Shown here piece by piece: positions 57,405-64,000 of a stretch of 64,000 nucleotides of DNA (position 1 is its first letter; every line of letters begins with the position of its first letter). The position numbers and the translations under genes were made by a program. The DNA is from Stagonosporopsis chrysanthemi (taxonomy: Eukaryota; Ascomycota; Dothideomycetes; Pleosporales; Didymellaceae): assembly GCA_022560025.1 (NCBI GenBank), contig JAFISE010000110.1, positions 753-64,752 on the forward strand, read 5' to 3'. Below the pieces are notes generated by a model that did not search any database, was not told where the DNA came from, and saw only the letters and a program-made list of their open reading frames with translations.

Positions 57405-57788
57405 ATGCCCTTATATCCTCACCCCAATCTAAGAAACCTCGCCGCTGCTCGCTCTGAGTTCTTTGTTAATTTAACTCCAGCTAATTTTGCCAGTCCCGCG
57501 TCGACGAGGTCGCAACATGGCCCTGGCGGCTCCTGTATCGCGTCAGAGAAGGCGAGAGGTTGCGCGGCAACAGTACATCATCATCAACCGCAAACATGCC
57601 GTGCTCTATACCACTCCAGCGCCATCGCTGATCTGCATATGCAGCAGGACTCTCTTTCTTTCCCGCCTGTGGACAAAGAGAAACTAGAAGAGTGGGTACG
57701 GAGAATCATCCTGAAAACTCTCAGAGAGAATGTGTACTTCATTCTGGCCAAGCACCTGGAGGAATCCGAGAGCAGGGCATTGTATTGA
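57405..57788 (+). CDS. Hypothetical small open frame
   Basis: 127 codons from ATG. The C-terminal part is helical and charged (PPVDKEKLEEWVRRIILK; YFILAKHLEESES) and looks protein-like. The N-terminal half is low-complexity, and an alternative exon structure is possible. No family recognised. Confidence 0.3.
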   Translation: MPLYPHPNLRNLAAARSEFFVNLTPANFASPASTRSQHGPGGSCIASEKARGCAATVHHHQPQTCRALYHSSAIADLHMQQDSLSFPPVDKEKLEEWVRRIILKTLRENVYFILAKHLEESESRALY

Positions 57789-59131
57789 GTACGCTAGCAG
57801 CGCGCGCTGTCGCCCTAAAGTGCGAAGATTCAACCAGAAGGTGTAAGAGCATGTCACCACGGCTAAAAACAATGCATTGAGTCACTAGGCTACACTAATA
57901 AGTGCTGCCTGTGTCCTTCTTAGGGACCCAACTTTGAGGACTGCTGCTGACTACATAGAGACCACAGTGCTTGCTGATTACCGATCAAACCGGGCTCGCC
58001 ACCGCCCCAATCGTCCTGCCCCGCTACTTACAACCGCGATATAGATACAAAATTTATCGGACAAGAGATTGTTTGGAAATTGTGACGGGTATGGAACGTG
58101 GCGTTCCCCAAAGACGCTGCCGTTCTGTCAGCGGTGGGGCATTTGCACAAATACAACGTTCGGGAGCGCGAGCGAGCTAGCGGACTGTTCTCTGAGTCCG
58201 TGTTCAAGAGCCAATTTAAGAGCACAGATACCAGTACTCCTTCTGCTGTCCCCACTGGCAAGGAAGCAAACGTTCGAGCCCTTACTGATACCGCTCGTGA
58301 GAGCAGGGAGCGCAACCTCATGGAAGAATCTGGTCAGGCCTCGAAGAAGTCCAGATTAGCTGCAGCATATCCGTTAATTGCTGCTTGCTGAAAAAAAAAA
58401 CCCAAGGCTGTGGATGCTGTGTTGGCGAAGCTAAAAATGGAAACGGCCCAGCGTGTTGGACTTCGGGGTGACAACACTCAAGTGATCGTGGAGTGAAGTG
58501 GTTCTGTGCTGACAAGTCCAGCCATATCTTGATCATGATTAGAGGAGACTTGAGAGTTGGAATTGCAGTTGGTGGTGGTGTCTGACCTAGGCGCGCGCCG
58601 CCGGATGTTGTTCCGGTATGCCACTGAGTAATTAGATAACAGGGGGTAGCCACGTCGGGTCGTACAGCCCGGTCCCTTTATACAGCTACCAGAGACGAGA
58701 TCCAACCATTCAGCGTGAGGAGGAAGTCCGACTTGCTACAGGTTATTGGCACCTTAGAGGTGTACGAGCCGACGTGGCCGACGCATGTAAGCTCTCTGCA
58801 ACATGGAAACCCTGACCGTCAGTAGCGCATGTCAGACACACAGGTTCCACGGTTATGCGGTTTTATTATCCGCAGGGGACAACTGACTGACAGATGTCAC
58901 GTCTCAGCCACACCAAGTCAGGGAACAACATGACAGCCAGAAGCTTAATTTGACAATCCTGCTTCCCAACTTGGTGTTTCTTGTGAGTCAAAGTAAAGTC
59001 AGTACAGTTCCTATGCTTAGCAAATAGCTGGTCACATCAACTCTTCGGGCAAACCGCTAATTCCCACTGTGCATTGATGACTGCTGAGGCGCAGTGGTGC
59101 GGGTGCAAGGTCAGGCTGAGGTGTTCTGCTT
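57789..59131. other. No supportable gene
   Basis: A frame at about 58098-58391 (KDAAVLSAVGHLHKYN) looks protein-like but has no start or splice. An A10 run lies near 58391. Confidence 0.4.
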
Positions 59132-59265
59132 TATAACGGTTGGGCTCTGCCCAGGCCTACTCTAGTACGAGTTAGGATAGCGTGTGTATGGGCAGGCATA
59201 TAAGCAGCTCAGCCCACGTCAATAGTCAAACAAGCGCAGTCCTCCTCTCTTTCTACACCGTTACA
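59132..59265 (+). mobile_element. Solo LTR (134 bp), family 2
   Basis: Begins TATAACGG and ends CCGTTACA; the related partial copy at 63796 begins TGTAACGG, so the ancestral ends are TGTAACGG/CCGTTACA, perfect 8-bp inverted repeats. It is flanked by TGCTT (59127-59131) and TACTT (59266-59270), a 5-bp duplication with one change. It contains a TATA-like CATATAAGCAG. Both deviations are TG to TA. Confidence 0.85.
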
Positions 59266-60664
59266 TACTTGATGCGTTACTCGGGCCATAAGAAGTGCTC
59301 TGGGGGCACTGCTTGGAGTCTGCGTGGTGTTAGTGATGCTTGACGAGGGGACCTGAGCAGAGCGGGATCGTAGGCGAGGCGGATGATGACCATCTTGTAC
59401 ATCACGACATGCCATTTTGTAGCACATCGCTACTTTCACTACTACTGACACTCCGAGGCAAGATCCCATCAGCTTCATGTCCAGCACGCCTCGCTGTCCG
59501 TTTCCCATTCCTACAGTGATACGTGTAGAACTCCGCCTACGGGAACACATAGCCCCGTACCCGCGTCAGATCTTCCTTGGCGCTCCTTTTGGGCACCAAT
59601 GCCTATGCCGCATGTCTCGTTGCCATAGTCTTACTCTCGACTCCATGCTCCGTCTATTCGTCCTCTTGCTTCTTAATCACGCTGATCGTCTCTGTCTTGT
59701 TTAGTCGGTGCACTGTTCATTACAGTCAATGACACCTTTTTTCGGCGTTGGATGTCTCAAACCATAGTCAAGCTGAACAAAGTCCCCCTCCACCATGTAG
59801 GAAGCGTACACCGGTCCTCCACGGTGTTCTACAAGTCCTTACAGGTACAAGTAGCTCCGAACAAGCTGGATACCAGACGCTAAAGCTTGCGCAAAGTCCT
59901 ACCCCATTCTTTCAAGCCAATCCAGAAGTATCTGTACAGCCGCGCGGCTTATGGTACATAGTCAAGGTAGACTGACACACCCACGATGATGATCAAGAAC
60001 ATGATCACTAATAGGAACTGTCGGCGCTTCTCTGCAACGCACGCTTCCATCTCCAATTCTTTCTGCTCTTCCTTGCTCCAGGATGCAGGTAGCTCTACTT
60101 GCGTCAACTTGGTTGAGGTTAGGCCGTTATTGTAACGGTCAAAAAGACCGGCCTTCTTGCCATTCTAGCTTGAAGGTATATATAGTTGTATTTCGTACGG
60201 TTACAATTATCGATGCTGCAAATACGTTCGTGATTGCGATTGTGGAGGCGGTCGCGGTAAATGGTTGCGAGGTTGCAAATGCGGAAGTAGTTGTTTGCGT
60301 AAAGGCGAGGCCAGGTAGTCTGTCGGACGAGTTGAAAGGAGGCTCATAGAATCCATCTTTGGTTGACTGCATATTGCGGCATTTTTCCACTTTAGCGGCA
60401 TCGAGCGGTCGTTGGGACTATTGTAGTTCCGGAAGCACGATTGTCTACTTTCTTACTTCAAGACTTAGAGCTGGCTCTTGTAGGTCCTTAAAGTTGGCCG
60501 CAGTCGCTTGTTTTTCACTCTTGCGCCTTCATCTATCTCTCCTTACGCAGTCCGAGCGGGAGTCTTTCACTGCTGTTCCCAGCTGCTCTTTATTCAAGCA
60601 CAGACTCCCCCATCCTCTAAGCCACCAGTGCTCCACGCAATCACATACCTTTCTAACCGTTTTC
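59266..60664. other. No supportable gene
   Basis: 1.4 kb with short frames only. A CCGTTATTGTAACGG near-palindrome at about 60124-60138 resembles family-2 LTR ends and may be a remnant. Confidence 0.45.
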
Positions 60665-61782
60665 ATGCTCAAGATGGTGGGCGTTTCCAGCAACATGTTC
60701 AGCTTTGTGTTAGGCTGCTGCTTCAGCTTTCTGTCCAGCAGCATGTTCAGCAATGTTTTCAGCAGCTTGTTTAGCAAAAAATCTCTTCTAGATCAGCTTC
60801 AAGATGAAGTTGACCACAGACAGTCTATCAAGAATGAAGCCTTTACAGACTTTCGAGACCTACAAGCCGAATACGAGACCTGGCAATGCGGCTTAGCAAA
60901 CAACGCCATGACTCATGGCTATGTCTGGGTGGCAGAAGGCCATCCATGGTCATTCAGATTGTCTCTCGTAAAAAACGAGTCCGAGCGCGCGGAGATATTT
61001 CTTGCAGAGGTTATGTTGTAGCAAGCTGCTGAGCGCAAGACATCAAAGGACTACTCCGAGGGAGCATCGAAAGAGGGGTCGTCGCAGGAACATGACACCC
61101 AAGAACGCCTTGACCAGACAGTACAGGTCATGAAAGCGGTTGAGATTTCGGAACCGCATTACAGTATTGCAATCAGGCAACCTTCCAAAGTCACTAATTC
61201 ATCCTCGATAGATGAATTGACCTGCCGGACAATGCCCAATAACCTGCAATCAGCGCCAGAGTTCGACGAGCTACTCATGACGAATAAGGAGCTTGATTGT
61301 CTTATATCGGAGTCAGAGCAAGACCTGACTGCGACGATGGCTGCGATAGCTATCAGCGAAGCTAATGTCGCTGAGACAGATGCGGAACTCAAGGATGTCC
61401 TTACCCGTGACTTCGATAACAACGGCGCTCTCTCTATTTGATTATGGCGAACAACGCCAAAATCGCACTGTTCCTGCTGCAGAAGCATCTGAAAGAGATA
61501 ATTCACATTCATCGCCCTCTAATCACTCTACAAGAGTCACGGCTAGCAAAGCGGAAACAGGACCGCATTTCTCCTGAAGCCACCAAGATACTTCGAAACA
61601 TGAGAATCGAGTTGCAAGCCAAACATGCCGCTTTGGTCAAGCTGCAACAGACCGGGGACTTTAAAGCTGGTCCGGCGCAAAGCGTCCACCACAACAGCTC
61701 GGCAGCGTCTGCCAGTGATTTGCTTGGAGATGGCGAAAACACCCCCCCGGACCGCAAGGTTCTAGCCAGTAACTCTACATAA
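60665..61782 (+). pseudogene. Coiled-coil gene with an in-frame TAG and a frameshift
   Basis: ATG 60665 opens a frame with a hydrophobic start (NMFSFVLGCCFSFLSSS) and a helical acidic part (LLDQLQDEVDHRQSIKNEA) to TAG at 61019-61021. The same frame continues (QAAERKTSKDYSEGASK ... ELLMTNKELDCLISESEQDL) to TGA at about 61439. The following frame from ATG 61444 (NNAKIALFLLQKHLKEIIHI ... ILRNMRIELQAKHAALVKLQ) continues the helical pattern to 61782. One nonsense and one frame change suggest a decayed gene; two separate small genes are the alternative. Confidence 0.5.
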
Positions 61783-62690
61783 AATCTCGAGGAACGCTTC
61801 AGGCGGCTGCGTGATCCCCAGAGGAAGTGGGCGTGATTGGGACACTTGTGGATGAGGCCAAGCATCAGGCAGAGATATAAAGGGGGTCTAGAATCATGGT
61901 AGAGGGATCTAGGGATACTACTGCAAGCAAAGGACGATGGTAAACATGGCGAAACATATAAACATAGGCGTAATTACAGACATGCCCGTGCATATCATTA
62001 GAGGGTTCTCCGACCATGCTTGAGTGATCATTCAAAATCTATGTGGCTTCAAGCCAACCTTCGCCATGTCTTTGTGTTGGCTGTTCACTGCAGACGCTCC
62101 AATCATTGCTTTCTGACAAGGCCGCTGCTGACGACCGACAGCATTCAAAACTTCGTAAGTCATTGTTTGACCTGTTGAGTGGACCGGCCGGGCCCAACCA
62201 TCATCGAGAAGCAAGGAATGAATGTTCTTTTGATCAATGGTGGAATCTGTCCGGTCCAGATGTTTTCTGCTCGCGTGGCGGCGATGAGATTGTGGACAAT
62301 ACGTACAACCTTTGGAGTAGCCGGGTAATTTTCAAGTCGAATCAACCTGACCAAAGAGTTTTGAGTAGATGTTGTATTCGATTAGGGCAACCTCATAATC
62401 TGAGATACAGATCGTACTATTTTCGGGCATTTAATGGCGTTTATTTAGGACCTCATCATTTGCATTGCTTGGTTGTCGTAAGGCCACAATCTTACGATCT
62501 AAACTATGATCCGTGCTTCGCCAGCTTTGCTTAAGCATCAGTTCTAGCCCCCTCAATCCTAGAGTGGGACAACAGCTGCGTAAAATTAACATCTGTTAAT
62601 CACTTCAAATTCCGCTGCGCTTCCTTGACTTTGCCCCTTATTCAGTTCCTAGCACGGGGAACCGACGCTTAGGCTGGTGGTAACTCATTA
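61783..62690. other. No supportable gene
   Basis: An open frame at about 62043-62534 lacks an ATG and has no recognisable domain. Confidence 0.4.
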
Positions 62691-62874
62691 TGTAACTGCG
62701 TAAGCAGTGTCAAGTGGGTGCTGCGGGTCAACGCTTGTATTGCTATCTGTTCTCGTGTTGTGATGTTATGATGTTCGTCTACAGGAGCCCTCAGCTCAGA
62801 GGTAAGTGCACTTGCCCACACCGGGCAGTGCCTGCTACAATAGAATATCATGTGATCTATGCCACGTGGTTACA
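62691..62874 (-). mobile_element. Solo LTR (184 bp) with CATTA target duplication
   Basis: Inverted copy of the LTR at 46109-46292, same length. Flanked by identical CATTA at 62686-62690 and 62875-62879. On the minus strand it begins TGTAACCACGTGG, directly at the 3' end of a minus-strand gene. Confidence 0.95.
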
Positions 62875-63178
62875 CATTAACCCGAGCGGCAGTACGGTTC
62901 ACGGTGTTGACAAGCACATCCCACTCCTTAAGATCTATGGCCTCGGTAATTTTGACCCACAGGAACCAGGCAACGCTAATGTAGATGGCCTTATCAATGG
63001 CTTCACCTATGGAGTTGATGATAACATTCCATTTGTGCAATTCCATGGTCTTCTTTTGGCGTATCGCAACCGCCTCATTTATGTGGGCGAACAGAACATA
63101 AGCGCAGATCGCGTTGATGGCGATGATAACGGCGAGGAACTTCCGGTTCACATTTAACAACTCCCAGAGGTTGGTCAT
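62870..63178 (-). CDS. Small two-span membrane protein, C-terminus truncated by LTR
   Basis: 102 aa from ATG 63178, possibly the last part of a longer gene, as the frame is open upstream to 63340. Two hydrophobic segments (FLAVIIAINAICAYVLFAH; AIYISVAWFLWVKI) are separated by a polar helix with EAVAIRQKKTMELHKWNV; a related EAIDLKEWDVLVNTVN follows the second span. The last codons read GTT AAT GTG TAA, where TG and TAA are the first bases of the LTR. Without the LTR and one duplication the frame would continue for five residues (ELPPA) to a TAA. Function unknown. Confidence 0.5.
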   Translation of the reverse strand: MTNLWELLNVNRKFLAVIIAINAICAYVLFAHINEAVAIRQKKTMELHKWNVIINSIGEAIDKAIYISVAWFLWVKITEAIDLKEWDVLVNTVNRTAARVNV

Positions 63179-63795
63179 GGTTGTCAGTTGCCCGTTTTTG
63201 ACCAACCTGACTTGGAGGGCTGGTGTGAATTGAGCCTTGGTGTTGCGTGGGCCAGGTTTGTTTGGAGAACAGTTGTTGTAGATATGGTCTTTGTGTAGCA
63301 ATCCTGTTTCTGACGAAGCTAGAGCTTGGTCAAGATGCAAAGCAATGTCTTGTCAGGGTCTCACACGCCTTTAGAAACCGCCTTCAATTGCATAGGGTGA
63401 GCTTTGGCGGTGGCTTATCATAAGGAACAAATTGGGGCACGGATATGGGGCTTGTGTGTTGCTTTGTCACAACAAAGGAGTTGTAGCGTAGAGGCAGTGA
63501 TGGTCTTACACACAATGCTGGTCCAGTGTCCCATCTGAGAAGGCGTATTACCTCTGACCTCGGCGTAGCAAAATGCAGGGTGTGTCAAAGGTAAGAGTAA
63601 GACCCTGATCGCTCTCTCGAATATCATACTTGGGGACGAAGGGAGGGACAAAGAAGAGATCTTGGCGTGTCGCTACACACTGGTAAATTCAGGGTCTGGG
63701 GCGCCCCACCTGGAGACAAAGCTAGCTATTACGCGATCTTCACCTTCTTGGGTAGGCGTCCGAGATCTTCACATGAGAAAAACGACGATGAAAAT
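63179..63795. other. No further gene seen
   Basis: Only the open upstream extension of the two-span membrane protein (to 63340) and short unsupported frames. Confidence 0.45.
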
Positions 63796-63910
63796 TGTAA
63801 CGGTTGGGCTCTGCCCAGGCTTACTCTAGTACGAGTTAGGATAGCTTGTGTATGGGCAAGCATATAAGCAGCTCAGCCCACGTCAATAGTCAATGCAGCG
63901 CAGTCCTCCT
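63796..63910 (+). mobile_element. Partial LTR, family 2
   Basis: Begins TGTAACGGTTGGGCTCTGCC and matches the solo LTR at 59132 for ~115 bp with a few substitutions, then diverges after CAGTCCTCCT. It is 3' truncated, or the 5' LTR of a variant element whose body would lie beyond the window. Confidence 0.85.
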
Positions 63911-64000
63911 GTTGCGGTGAATGCAATTTCATGTATTCTGCTATTCTGTTGTTGTTGTGTTGTTGTTCTCTGCTCTGCACGAAGCAGCAGTCGGGTCTAT

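Noticed and set aside
59209..60401. Short frames around the family-2 LTR
   Set aside because: No starts in context, no splice signals, no recognisable residues.
63000..64000. Telomere or subtelomeric end at the right edge
   Set aside because: No TTAGGG-type array or RecQ-helicase gene seen; the accessory character alone does not prove a chromosome end.

Overview
The window is nuclear DNA of a filamentous ascomycete (Pezizomycotina, most likely Dothideomycetes; class placement is inference). Genes are interrupted by short introns (mostly 46-150 nt, GT...AG, several with CTAAC-like branch points). They include fungal-specific families: Zn2Cys6 regulator, HET protein, GMC oxidoreductase, BTB protein and allantoate-permease-type MFS. 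A tRNA-Gln carries a short intron. There is no operon structure, no CRISPR array and no prokaryotic signal.

Bases 1-31,000 are gene-dense and well preserved: a CNNM/Mam3-like CBS transporter, the mitochondrial branched-chain 2-oxoacid dehydrogenase E1-beta subunit, an unknown membrane protein, an Ohr/OsmC peroxidase, then a possible catabolic neighbourhood (MFS transporter and SDR divergent from one promoter, a Zn2Cys6 activator, a class II aldolase). After a tRNA-Gln come two head-to-head acyl-CoA carboxylase subunits (biotin carboxylase/BCCP and carboxyltransferase), a Bud22-like ribosome-biogenesis factor, a HET-domain protein flanked by direct repeats, a large membrane protein with an ectodomain, and a GT8 glycosyltransferase. 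Splice junctions were chosen by reading both strands; each multi-exon model closes in frame.

Bases 31,000-64,000 look like an accessory or degenerating compartment. Intact-looking genes (a fungal accessory protein, a GMC oxidoreductase, a coiled-coil protein, a cyclophilin, a BTB protein, two small unknown genes) are scattered among broken genes with in-frame stops or frameshifts, a fragment of S-adenosylmethionine synthetase, a short inverted-repeat element, a three-copy 185-bp repeat, and solo LTRs. The clearest result is a pair of 184-bp solo LTRs at 46,109 and 62,691 (opposite orientation) with perfect 5-bp target duplications. Each has inserted just before the natural stop of a gene, in the gene's sense, so that its 5' terminus TGTAA supplies a new stop codon.

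Functionally the left part is rich in branched-chain and acyl-CoA catabolism and sugar/polyol-type redox enzymes. The right part shows retrotransposon turnover and transition-type decay reminiscent of repeat-induced point mutation. No gene identity was checked by database search; all calls rest on motif recognition.
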